The notes: generated by a model not told the origin, from the letters alone. A DNA stretch of 6,249 bases from Acidobacteriaceae bacterium (GCA_003165095.1 PLSH01000103.1:305-6553); one strand, 5' to 3'. Shown: positions 1 to 5,765, counted from the first letter of the stretch. Numbers and translations: made by a program.

Positions 1-444
1 CAGCAGCGCGGCGCCATCATCGGAGGATTCATCTGCACCCTCTCCCATGTCGCCGCCTGCGCCAACGACGGCTTCACCTACATCTCCCTCGACCACGACC
101 AGCGCGACACGCTCAACACCGGCTTCACCGCCGCACTGCCGCGCCACAGTTGGTTCTCTACCAACGTCTACTACGGCACCGGCTTCTCAAACGGCCTGGC
201 CTGCACAGATCCGTCCTCATGCTCTCCCAATAACGGCCCCTACGCCGGACCCTACCTCCCCGTTCACACCACCCTCGACGCCTCCGCCGGCCACAGTCTC
301 GGCGAACACTGGAAGCTCGCCCTCAACATCGTCAATGTCACCAACCACCGCGTGCTGACTGACAACTCCGTCACCATCGGCGGCTTCCACTGGAACGATC
401 CGCGCCTGTTCTCCGCAGAACTGCGCTACCGCTTCCATTTTTGA
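1..444 (+). CDS. TonB-dependent receptor, C-terminal fragment (5' end outside window)
   Basis: The open frame enters from the left edge and ends at TGA 442-444, giving the last 147 residues. The sequence alternates polar and hydrophobic or aromatic residues as transmembrane beta-strands do. Examples are the stretch around WFSTNVYYGTGFSNG, the segment HWKLALNIVNVTNHR, and a final strand ending in ELRYRFHF. A terminal Phe after alternating aromatics is the usual C-terminal signal of outer-membrane barrels handled by the BAM machinery. The NVTNHR-type segment just before a last FSAELRYRF-like strand is typical of TonB-dependent receptors. These take up large ligands such as siderophores, cobalamin or glycans using TonB-ExbBD energy. 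The plug domain and substrate clues lie outside the window, so the ligand is unknown. The loop with two Cys (CTDPSSC, about residues 69-75) may form a disulfide in an extracellular loop. The downstream gene is convergent and its stop is only 25 nt away. Confidence 0.85.
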   Translation, partial: QQRGAIIGGFICTLSHVAACANDGFTYISLDHDQRDTLNTGFTAALPRHSWFSTNVYYGTGFSNGLACTDPSSCSPNNGPYAGPYLPVHTTLDASAGHSLGEHWKLALNIVNVTNHRVLTDNSVTIGGFHWNDPRLFSAELRYRFHF

Positions 445-469
445 GCCGGAAGATGCATCAACTCTGAAC

Positions 470-1189
470 TCAATCTTCCACTTGAAATAGCCCCGGCAGC
501 GCCTCCCCGGCCTTCCCTTCCACCACGTACGTAAAGGCCGAGGCGTTCAGCGGCGGTTCGGGCCCAATGTAAACGGTGCGCGCACCGGCGTGCCGGGCCC
601 AATGAACAAAATTTGCAGCTGGATATACAGAGCCGGAGGTCCCGACAACAACCATCAGCATCGCCCTCGCGATCTCTCGCTCAATCCGCTCCATCTCCAG
701 CGGAATCTCGCCGAAGAAGACAATGTGCGGCCTCAGCCGTCCGCCGCAGCGGCAGCGCCCAACCTGATCGAGGCTCGCATAGATCTCATGATCTTCCACC
801 GGCGGCGCGCCGCACTCGTTCTCGCATCGCGACTTGGCCAGCTCGCCGTGCATGTGCACCAGGTGCACCGAGCCGGCCCGCTCGTGCAGGTCGTCAACAT
901 TCTGTGTGCAAAGAAAAAAACGCCCCGGAAGCCGCGATTCGAGCTCCGCAAGCGCTATGTGGCCGGCATTTGGAACCGCCTTTTGCGCCGCGGCCCGTCG
1001 CGCCGAATAGAAGGCCCACACCCCCGCCGGATCTCGCTGCCAGGCCTCAGGCGTGCAGACGTCCTCGATGCGGTACCCCTCCCAAAGTCCGTCTGAAGCG
1101 CGAAACGTCGGCAATCCGCTCTCAGCGCTGATCCCCGCCCCAGTGAGCACAAATACGCGATCCCCTGTCCCAACCGAAATCCCCGCCAT
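470..1189 (-). CDS. cobB: NAD-dependent protein deacylase, class III sirtuin (CobB/SIRT5-like)
   Basis: This is a 239-residue single-domain sirtuin, which removes acyl groups from lysines using NAD+ in the cytoplasm. Seen in order: the NAD-binding motif GAGISAESGLPTFR (17-30), the SIRT5-type pair Y61-x-x-R64 in FYSARR, TQNVDDLHERAG (95-106), catalytic His114 in HMHGEL, four zinc cysteines (122, 126, 146, 148; CxxxC then CxC), PHIVFFGE (154-161) and GTSGSVYPAANF. In known class III sirtuins the Y/R pair binds succinyl or malonyl lysine, so desuccinylase activity is likely, though deacetylation is also possible. Start choice: the frame can extend to a GTG at 1225 that overlaps the preceding stop, adding 12 residues. 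Those codons are a heptamer repeat that also occurs after another gene. The ATG at 1189 has AGGGA nine bases upstream and places the first beta-strand at the usual distance. It probably shares a transcript with the oxidoreductase upstream. Confidence 0.93.
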   Translation of the reverse strand: MAGISVGTGDRVFVLTGAGISAESGLPTFRASDGLWEGYRIEDVCTPEAWQRDPAGVWAFYSARRAAAQKAVPNAGHIALAELESRLPGRFFLCTQNVDDLHERAGSVHLVHMHGELAKSRCENECGAPPVEDHEIYASLDQVGRCRCGGRLRPHIVFFGEIPLEMERIEREIARAMLMVVVGTSGSVYPAANFVHWARHAGARTVYIGPEPPLNASAFTYVVEGKAGEALPGLFQVED

Positions 1190-1198
1190 GATCCAGCT

Positions 1199-1203
1199 TC
1201 CCT
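1199..1203 (-). promoter_or_regulatory. Ribosome binding site deciding the sirtuin start
   Basis: On the minus strand AGGGA lies nine bases before the ATG at 1189. The alternative GTG at 1225 has no purine-rich sequence in front of it. The AGGG core belongs to the last unit of the heptamer array at 1200-1220. Confidence 0.5.
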
Positions 1204-1220
1204 GATCCCTGACCCCTGTC
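1200..1220 (-). repeat. Degenerate heptamer tandem repeat, three units
   Basis: On the plus strand there are three contiguous 7-base units: CCCTGAT, CCCTGAC and CCCTGTC. In the direction of transcription (minus) the array starts one base after the oxidoreductase stop codon (1222-1224) and ends 10 bases before the ATG of the sirtuin. The first and last units match those of the array at 2290-2331. This is probably non-coding intergenic sequence. If the sirtuin used its upstream GTG, the array would instead be read as codons 3-9. Confidence 0.7.
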
Positions 1221-1221
1221 T

Positions 1222-2205
1222 TCACGGCGCCAGCAAAATCTTGCCCGTCGTTCTGCGGGCTTCCATATCCATCTGCGCCTGGGCCGCGTCGGCCAGCGGA
1301 TAGATATGCTCGGTGCGCAGCTTAAGCTCGCCCGATGCGGCCCAGCCCAGAACGTCGCCCGAGCGCCATTCAAGCTCCGCGCGCGTGGCAATGTAGTGCC
1401 ACAGCGTAGGCCGCGTCACAAAGAGCGATCCCTTGCCGCTAAGCTGGATGAGATCGAAAGGGGGCACCGGACCGCTGGACGCGCCGAAAAGCGCAAGCAG
1501 GCCGCGCGGACGCAGGCAGTTCAGGCTCTTCTCAAACGTGGTCTTGCCCACCGAGTCATACACCACGTCCACGCCCTTGCCGCCGGTGATCCGCTTCACC
1601 TCAGCTTCAAAGTCCTGCCCGGAGTAGAGAATCACGTCGCTGGCGCCGGCCTCGCGCGATAGTTCGGCCTTGGCGGGCGTTGAGACGGTGGTAATCACGC
1701 GTGCACCCAGGCGCGCGGCAATCTGCGTGAGCAGCAAGCCCACGCCGCCCGCCCCGGCGTGAATCAGCGCCGTCTCTCCCGCCTTCAGCGGGTACGTCGA
1801 ATAGGCCAGGTAATGCGCCGTCATCCCCTGCAGCATCGCGGCCGCGGCCTTCTCCGGCGCCAGCGTAACAGGAACCTTCACCAGCTTTTCGGCTGGAACC
1901 AGCGCGTATTCGGCGTAACTGCCCAGCACGCTGGTCGAGGCCACCAGGTCGCCCGCGGCAAACCCTGTCACCCCTGGACCCAGTTCCTCCACCGTGCCCG
2001 CGGCTTCGCTCCCCGGCGTCAGCGGCAGCGCCGCCTTGTAAACGCCCTTGCGAAAGTAAATTTCAATGAAGTTCACCCCCGTGGCCTCAATCCGCATCAG
2101 CACCTGGCCTGGGCCGGGCTGCGGAATAGGCAAATCGGCAAGCTGAAGAGCTTCAGGACCGCCTGTTTGATGGAGCTGAATAGCTTTCATGACAAGGTTA
2201 AGCAT
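1222..2205 (-). CDS. qor: NADPH:quinone oxidoreductase, zinc-free MDR family
   Basis: This is a 327-residue member of the medium-chain dehydrogenase/reductase superfamily, quinone oxidoreductase branch. These enzymes reduce quinones or other electrophilic carbonyl compounds with NADPH in the cytosol. Seen: an N-terminal GroES-like fold with GxxxAGxVxxxGxGV (about 65-79), a Rossmann fold with AGAGGVG (150-156), then DVVYDSVGKTTFEKSLNCLRPRG and a C-terminal stretch LFVTRPTLWHYI typical of QOR1. The zinc-ligand cysteines of alcohol dehydrogenases are absent. Length agrees with the family (about 325). Start: the ATG at 2205 has AAGG three bases upstream, the same arrangement as the glycosyltransferase upstream. 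The ATG at 2190 gives the family-typical MKAIQL beginning and cannot be excluded. A weak TTGATA-N17-GATGCT promoter-like pair (2260-2232) lies in the 128-base gap in front of the gene. The true substrate is unknown. Confidence 0.92.
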   Translation of the reverse strand: MLNLVMKAIQLHQTGGPEALQLADLPIPQPGPGQVLMRIEATGVNFIEIYFRKGVYKAALPLTPGSEAAGTVEELGPGVTGFAAGDLVASTSVLGSYAEYALVPAEKLVKVPVTLAPEKAAAAMLQGMTAHYLAYSTYPLKAGETALIHAGAGGVGLLLTQIAARLGARVITTVSTPAKAELSREAGASDVILYSGQDFEAEVKRITGGKGVDVVYDSVGKTTFEKSLNCLRPRGLLALFGASSGPVPPFDLIQLSGKGSLFVTRPTLWHYIATRAELEWRSGDVLGWAASGELKLRTEHIYPLADAAQAQMDMEARRTTGKILLAP

Positions 2206-2289
2206 GAACCTTGAGGGGGGAGTACCGCAAGAGCATCGGAGAAGCCAAAAAAAATATCAATAAAGTCAGGCTAGATAAACCCACTGAGT

Positions 2290-2331
2290 CCCTGATCACT
2301 GACCACTGTTCTCAATTCCCTATTCCCTGTC
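2290..2331 (-). repeat. Degenerate heptamer tandem repeat, six units
   Basis: Six consecutive 7-base units in exact register lie between the glycosyltransferase stop and the oxidoreductase. On the plus strand the consensus is close to CMCTGWY, with the first unit CCCTGAT, the second CACTGAC and the last CCCTGTC. A further diverged unit may overlap the stop codon (2332-2338), and a CACTGAG sits at 2282-2288, one base out of register. In the direction of transcription (minus) the array starts two bases after the stop codon. The units differ from each other at one to three positions, so it is an old or imperfect array. Confidence 0.75.
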
Positions 2332-2333
2332 TC

Positions 2334-3338
2334 TCAGAAGCTATCTTCCCGCCGCTCCGATATCAGGCTCTGCTCTTCGGCCGATGCCAGCCGCACCAGG
2401 CGGTCAACCGTGTAAGAGGCAGGATTTTGGCCGGTGTAATAATGCCGCACCTGCAACTCGCCCAGCAGCCCGATGGCCAGCAACTGGATGCCGGAAACAA
2501 TCAGCACCGATCCGATCACGAACATGGGACCGTGACTGCCCATCACGTCCATCTTCGGGTTGTAGATCTTCATCGCCATCAGGACCGCGGCGATACCGGT
2601 CCCGCTCAGAATTCCCAAAGCCCCGAATCCGCCGAAAAAGTGAAGTGGGCGCGTCATGTTCTTCAGCAGAAAACGAATCGTTAACAAGTCAAAGAACACG
2701 CTGAAGGTGCGTCCCAATCCGTAATGGCTCTTGCCGCGCTCCCGGTTTGCATTGCGAATCGGAATCTCGCAGATCGACGCGCCATACCAGCTCGCCAATG
2801 CGGGAATGAATCGGTGCATCTCCCCGTAAAGCGGAATATTCTGAATTACTTCCCGGCGGTACGCCTTGAAAGTGGTGCCGAAGTCGTGAATATCGACGCC
2901 TGAGAGCTTGGCCATCAGCCAGTTGGCGCAGCGCGACGGAATGCGCCGGAATACGAGATTGTCGATGCGCTCCTTGCGCCATCCCGAGACCACATCGTAT
3001 CCCTCATCCAGCTTTTCAAGAAAACTGGGAATATCGTTGGGATCGTGTTGCAGATCGCCATCCATGGCCAGGATGAACTCACCCGAAGCGTGGTCAAAAC
3101 CGGCAGCCAGCGCCGAAGTCTGGCCGAAGTTGCGACGCAGCTTCACCACCAGCACCCGGCTATCTACGGCCGCGATTTCTTCCAGCAGTTTGTAGGTGCG
3201 GTCGTTGGACCCATCGTCCACCAGCACCAGCTCAAACTCCTCGCCCACCTGTTCCATCACCTGTTTCAGGCGAGCGTAGAGAACGGTTACGTTCTCTTCT
3301 TCGTTGTGAAATGGCACAACTATTGAGTACTTAGCCAT
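2334..3338 (-). CDS. GT2 family glycosyltransferase, polyprenyl-phosphate sugar transferase type
   Basis: This 334-residue protein has a cytoplasmic GT2 (GT-A fold) domain followed by two membrane helices, the layout of GtrB, ArnC and dolichol-phosphate-mannose-synthase-like enzymes. Such enzymes move a sugar from a nucleotide donor to undecaprenyl phosphate at the inner membrane. Seen: VVPFHNEEENV (7-17), VDDGSNDRT (40-48), RRNFGQTSALAAGF (68-81), the metal-binding DxD as D93-G-D95 in MDGDLQHDP, VSGWRKER (117-124), FGTTFKAYRRE (153-163), MHRFIPALA (174-182), and helices at about 232-256 and 272-292. A charged tail of about 40 residues follows. Start ATG at 3338 has AAGGA close upstream. Donor sugar and final product (O-antigen decoration, lipid A modification or other glycan) cannot be told from the sequence. 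Neighbours are not glycan genes. No hairpin terminator is seen after it; heptamer repeats start two bases past the stop. Confidence 0.9.
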   Translation of the reverse strand: MAKYSIVVPFHNEEENVTVLYARLKQVMEQVGEEFELVLVDDGSNDRTYKLLEEIAAVDSRVLVVKLRRNFGQTSALAAGFDHASGEFILAMDGDLQHDPNDIPSFLEKLDEGYDVVSGWRKERIDNLVFRRIPSRCANWLMAKLSGVDIHDFGTTFKAYRREVIQNIPLYGEMHRFIPALASWYGASICEIPIRNANRERGKSHYGLGRTFSVFFDLLTIRFLLKNMTRPLHFFGGFGALGILSGTGIAAVLMAMKIYNPKMDVMGSHGPMFVIGSVLIVSGIQLLAIGLLGELQVRHYYTGQNPASYTVDRLVRLASAEEQSLISERREDSF

Positions 3339-3445
3339 GATTCCTTAGACGCTGTTTTGGTAAGCGAAGACTACCTGGCAATTCTTGCCTGTGAATTTTC
3401 ATCGTACTCTCTCCGCCCAAAATGACACTGGATTCGCTCTCGCGG

Positions 3446-3877
3446 CTACTCATCCAGCTCCTCAAGCATGCCCTGCATCTCGCTGAGAGCATGATTGTTA
3501 CCACCGCGCGCCGCGCACGCGATTCCAGCCTTCAGGCGCTCCGCCGCCTCGGCCTTTCGTCCCGCCCCGGCCAGCGTCTGTGCGGCCATGAAGTAGCCCG
3601 CCGTATACTCCGGATCGTTGTTGAGCAGCGCGTTGAACTCCTCCAGCGCCGCCGCCGTCTCGCCCCTGCCCGCAAACTCCATCGCAATTCCATACCGCGC
3701 AAAACTGTTCCTGGGATCCAGCGCCAGAATCTCTCTCAGTCCTGCAATCTTGTCTACACTATTCGTGTCCGGCCCCCATCCTGCTCGTGATGCCAAATCA
3801 GAAAATTTGCGTAATTGGCGAGGATTGCCGAAACTGAAACAGGATGCCTGATCCGATTGGGCAGCCGGTTCGCACAT
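3446..3877 (-). CDS. Small tetratricopeptide repeat (TPR) protein
   Basis: This short soluble protein (143 residues from this start) has its recognisable part in the last 103 residues. One TPR-like helix pair runs from ILALDPRNSFARYG through ALEEFNALLNNDPE, and a second runs from YTAGYFMAAQTLAGAG through AAERLKAGIACA. A closing helix reads HALSEMQGMLEELDE. TPR helices usually mediate protein contacts; no catalytic function is implied. The start is uncertain. The fold seems to begin at VDKIAGLREIL, whose Val is GTA (3757) and cannot be a normal start. Upstream in-frame choices are TTG at 3796, ATG at 3877 (weak GAGAG six bases before) and ATG at 3889. The roughly 40 residues before VDKIAG look poorly coding. 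The same frame stays open to 4438 antisense to the thioesterase, but that part is a shadow. There is no predicted signal peptide, so it is likely cytoplasmic. It is divergent from the thioesterase gene, 66 bases apart. Confidence 0.75.
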   Translation of the reverse strand: MCEPAAQSDQASCFSFGNPRQLRKFSDLASRAGWGPDTNSVDKIAGLREILALDPRNSFARYGIAMEFAGRGETAAALEEFNALLNNDPEYTAGYFMAAQTLAGAGRKAEAAERLKAGIACAARGGNNHALSEMQGMLEELDE

Positions 3878-3943
3878 CCTGGCTCTCATTGTAGCTGCGA
3901 ATGCGTGCCCGTGCGTACCGTATCCTGAACGGAGCAACTCAAA

Positions 3944-4486
3944 ATGAGCGACCATGAAAAGAACCCGCTGGTGCGCACCGTAGCCAGCACCCAGTCCGAG
4001 ATGACTGAGATCATCCTGCCCAACGACACCAACACTCTGGGTAACCTGCTGGGTGGCCGCCTGATGCACTTCATTGACCTCACCGGCGCCATGGCTGCCT
4101 ATCGGCACTCGCGCACCAACGTCGTCACCGCCGCCATGGATCATATCGACTTCGTACGGCCGGTCCACCTCGGCGACCTGCTCACCCTCAAGTCGAGCGT
4201 GAACCGGGCCTTCACCAGTTCCATGGAAACCGGCGTCAAAGTGTGGGCTGAAAACACGCGGACCGGGGTCGTAGTCCACGTGGCCAGCGCCTACCTTGTG
4301 TTCGTCGCCATCGACGAGCAAGGCCGCCTCATCAAGGTGCCCGAGCTCAAGCCCGAAACTCCCGACGAGATCCGGCGCTATCACGACGCGCTGCTCAGGC
4401 GCGAACACCGCGAGGCCGAGAGCGCGCGGCGAAAGCAAGCCAGCCTGGCCACCTCCGCGCTTACCGGCGCCGCAACTGAGGGCTGA
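3944..4486 (+). CDS. Acyl-CoA thioesterase, hot-dog fold (YciA/ACOT family)
   Basis: This 180-residue protein hydrolyses acyl-CoA to free acid and CoA in the cytoplasm. The family signature is clear: PNDTNTLGNLLGG followed by RLMHFIDLTGAMAA (26-50), with Asp45 at the catalytic acidic position and Asn30/Asn34 and Gly37-Gly38 in the conserved active-site segment. The hot-dog core continues through DHIDFVRPVHLGDLLTLKSSV and ends with VVHVASAYLVFVAID. Residues beyond about 138 form a charged helix and an Ala/Thr-rich tail that is probably disordered. Substrate chain length cannot be told. ATG 3944 is supported by GGAG nine bases upstream. The gene is followed 52 bases later by the Mrp-like ATPase on the same strand with no terminator between them, so co-transcription is likely. 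The long antisense frame over it is a coding-bias shadow. Confidence 0.92.
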   Translation: MSDHEKNPLVRTVASTQSEMTEIILPNDTNTLGNLLGGRLMHFIDLTGAMAAYRHSRTNVVTAAMDHIDFVRPVHLGDLLTLKSSVNRAFTSSMETGVKVWAENTRTGVVVHVASAYLVFVAIDEQGRLIKVPELKPETPDEIRRYHDALLRREHREAESARRKQASLATSALTGAATEG

Positions 4487-4520
4487 ACCAAAACAGTTTC
4501 TTGAAGAACAGAGTTTTCAA

Positions 4521-4526
4521 AAGGAG
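4521..4526 (+). promoter_or_regulatory. Ribosome binding site deciding the Mrp start
   Basis: AAGGAG, embedded in an A-rich leader, lies 12 bases before ATG 4539. The same frame is open back to 4296 inside the thioesterase gene, but this site and the family alignment place the start at 4539. Confidence 0.7.
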
Positions 4527-4538
4527 AAACAAAAAAAT

Positions 4539-5369
4539 ATGGCCCATTCAAATGCCATGCCCGCCCCGCTGGCTTTGCCCGGCGTTTCCAAGATCGTCGC
4601 CATCGGTTCCGGCAAGGGTGGCGTGGGCAAAACCACCGTGGCTGTCAATCTCGCCATCGCCCTTTCCAAGCTAGGCCAGCGCGTCGGCTTGATCGACGCT
4701 GACATCTACGGCCCCAATGTTCCCCTCATGATGGGCTCCGCGCAGCAGCCCAAAGTGGGTCCCGGCAACGTAATCGAGCCCAACCTGACCCACGGCGTCA
4801 AAACCATCTCCATCGGCTACATCTCGCCCGGCGATAAGCCGCTGGTCATGCGCGGACCCATGCTCCATCAAATCATCCGCCAGTTCCTGCAACAGGTGAA
4901 CTGGGGCGAACTCGATTACCTCATCGTCGATCTGCCCCCGGGGACAGGCGACGTCGTCATCTCCCTGGTTCAGACCGTTCCCCTCACCGGCGCCGTGGTC
5001 GTCTCCACCCCCAGCGACGTCAGCCTTGAGGATGCGCGCAAAGCCCTCGAGATGTTTGCCCAGGTAAATGTCGAGGTGCTCGGCATCGTGGAAAACATGA
5101 GCCACTTCACCTGTCCCCACTGCCACCAGGAGATCGACATCTTCTCCCGCGGCGGCGCGGAACGGACTGCACACCAGTTCAACGTCCCCTTCCTCGGAGC
5201 CATCGAGCTGGTCCCCGCCATCCGCGAAGGCGGCGACCGCGGATTGCCCGTAACCCTCGCCGGTCCCAAAAGTCCCCAGGCCGCCGAGTTCTACGCCATC
5301 GCGCAAAAGCTGATGGAGCGCGCCGAAGAAGCCGCCGCCTCAGCCAAAGACGTAATCGAGATCAGTTGA
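4539..5369 (+). CDS. mrp: Mrp/ApbC/NBP35-family iron-sulfur cluster carrier ATPase, short form
   Basis: This is a 276-residue P-loop ATPase of the MinD/Mrp class that holds and transfers Fe-S clusters to apoproteins in the cytoplasm. Seen: a deviant Walker A GSGKGGVGKTT (23-33) with the signature Lys26, switch I DADIYGPNVP (53-62), MRGPM (104-108), Walker B-like YLIVDLPPGTGD (127-138), STPSDVSLEDARKA (156-169), VENMSHFTC (184-192), and the cluster-binding pair Cys192-Pro-His-Cys195. The family acts as a dimer with the CxxC pairs bridging a 4Fe-4S cluster. Long bacterial Mrp proteins such as the E. coli one (about 369 residues) carry an N-terminal MIP18 (DUF59) domain. Here only a 15-residue leader ending LPGV precedes the P-loop domain. 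The upstream frame is thioesterase sequence, so the domain has not been lost through an obvious frameshift. The second Met (residue 7) is a less likely start. It lies downstream of the thioesterase, probably on the same transcript, and ends at a strong terminator. Confidence 0.95.
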   Translation: MAHSNAMPAPLALPGVSKIVAIGSGKGGVGKTTVAVNLAIALSKLGQRVGLIDADIYGPNVPLMMGSAQQPKVGPGNVIEPNLTHGVKTISIGYISPGDKPLVMRGPMLHQIIRQFLQQVNWGELDYLIVDLPPGTGDVVISLVQTVPLTGAVVVSTPSDVSLEDARKALEMFAQVNVEVLGIVENMSHFTCPHCHQEIDIFSRGGAERTAHQFNVPFLGAIELVPAIREGGDRGLPVTLAGPKSPQAAEFYAIAQKLMERAEEAAASAKDVIEIS

Positions 5370-5387
5370 ACGACGAATGGTGAGGGC

Positions 5388-5423
5388 AATGAAAAAGCGG
5401 GGTTCGCACCCCGCTTTTTCATT
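5388..5423. terminator. Bidirectional intrinsic terminator
   Basis: A perfect 16-bp inverted repeat (5388-5403 and 5408-5423) has a four-base TCGC loop. The inner stem is GCGGGGT/ACCCCGC and each outer arm carries an A5 or T5 run, so either strand gives a GC-rich hairpin followed by a U tract. It lies 18 bases after the mrp stop and 14 bases after the stop of the convergent WxxGxW gene, serving both. Confidence 0.93.
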
Positions 5424-5437
5424 CGGCCTTGTCGCCT

Positions 5438-5728
5438 TTACCGCCAGTGCCCCTCAATCATCACCCAGCCGCCATGGCGATGAACCCAGCGGTGGGCAAC
5501 CCAATGCGCGCCGGGATGCGGCGGACGATCCCAGCGCCCGCCAACCCAGACGTAGTGAGCGCCGTCCCAGCGGTGATAACCGTCGATCCACACGAAGCCG
5601 CGATCCGGAGGCGGAGGCCGGCGCTCAACAATCGGAGCTGGCGGCCCTATGCGAACCACAACCTGCGCCATCGAAGCCGCAGGAGCCATACAAAGTGCAA
5701 GCAGCAATGTCAATGCAATCTTCTTCAC
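5438..5728 (-). CDS. Secreted WxxGxW-repeat protein (YXWGXW family)
   Basis: This is a 96-residue exported protein. The N-terminus has a positive MKK, a hydrophobic core IALTLLLALCMAPAA and a likely signal peptidase I site after SMA (residue 21). No good lipobox surrounds Cys13. After a Pro-rich linker (28-41) comes a block of W-x-x-G-x-W-like repeats: FVWIDGYHRW, YVWVGGRW, HWVAHRW and GWVMIEGHW. It contains eight Trp and eight His in the mature region. The family occurs widely in Proteobacteria and Acidobacteria as small periplasmic or envelope proteins, and its function is not known. Start choice: ATG 5746 would add six residues, but GGAGGG overlaps those codons and lies ten bases before the GTG at 5728. 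The GTG start also gives a classic signal peptide. It is convergent with mrp and shares its terminator. Confidence 0.85.
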   Translation of the reverse strand: MKKIALTLLLALCMAPAASMAQVVVRIGPPAPIVERRPPPPDRGFVWIDGYHRWDGAHYVWVGGRWDRPPHPGAHWVAHRWVHRHGGWVMIEGHWR

Positions 5729-5738
5729 GGGAATTGTA

Positions 5739-5744
5739 CCCTCC
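5739..5744 (-). promoter_or_regulatory. Ribosome binding site deciding a GTG start
   Basis: On the minus strand GGAGGG lies ten bases before GTG 5728. It starts within the alternative ATG codon (5744-5746), which itself has no purine-rich sequence upstream. The spacing is close to that of the thioesterase (9) and mrp (12). Confidence 0.65.
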
Positions 5745-5765
5745 ATGGGTTTTTCATGAGCCTGG

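Noticed and set aside
47..358. Thr/Pro/Ser-rich plus-strand frame at the left edge
   Set aside because: It is an out-of-frame reading of the TonB-dependent receptor, whose own frame runs unbroken to TGA at 444 with barrel-like strands.
590..1131. Two overlapping plus-strand frames of about 170 residues over the sirtuin
   Set aside because: Both are antisense to a gene with intact catalytic and zinc motifs. Their translations are Arg/Pro/Ala-rich without domain features.
2232..2260. Possible sigma-70 promoter for the quinone oxidoreductase (TTGATA, 17 bases, GATGCT)
   Set aside because: The -10 element matches poorly, so it is mentioned only in the gene entry and not called as a feature.
3377..3389. 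Small palindrome GGCAA-TTC-TTGCC upstream of the glycosyltransferase
   Set aside because: Five-base arms are common by chance, and no promoter elements nearby were convincing enough to call an operator.
3890..4438. Long minus-strand open frame continuous with the TPR gene, giving a 330-residue protein
   Set aside because: This part lies exactly antisense to the thioesterase, which has clear family motifs and a good ribosome binding site. The antisense translation has no recognisable domain and arises from GC-rich codon use.
4490..4517. Nested short inverted repeats in the thioesterase-mrp gap (TTCTTGAAGAA within AAAAC/GTTTT)
   Set aside because: AT-rich short arms, no T run and no GC stem; likely chance in an A-rich ribosome-binding leader.
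4671..5306. 211-residue minus-strand open frame over mrp
   Set aside because: It is antisense to the strongly conserved Mrp domain and rich in Gly, Asp, Val and Ala as expected for a mirror of GC-biased codons, with no motifs.
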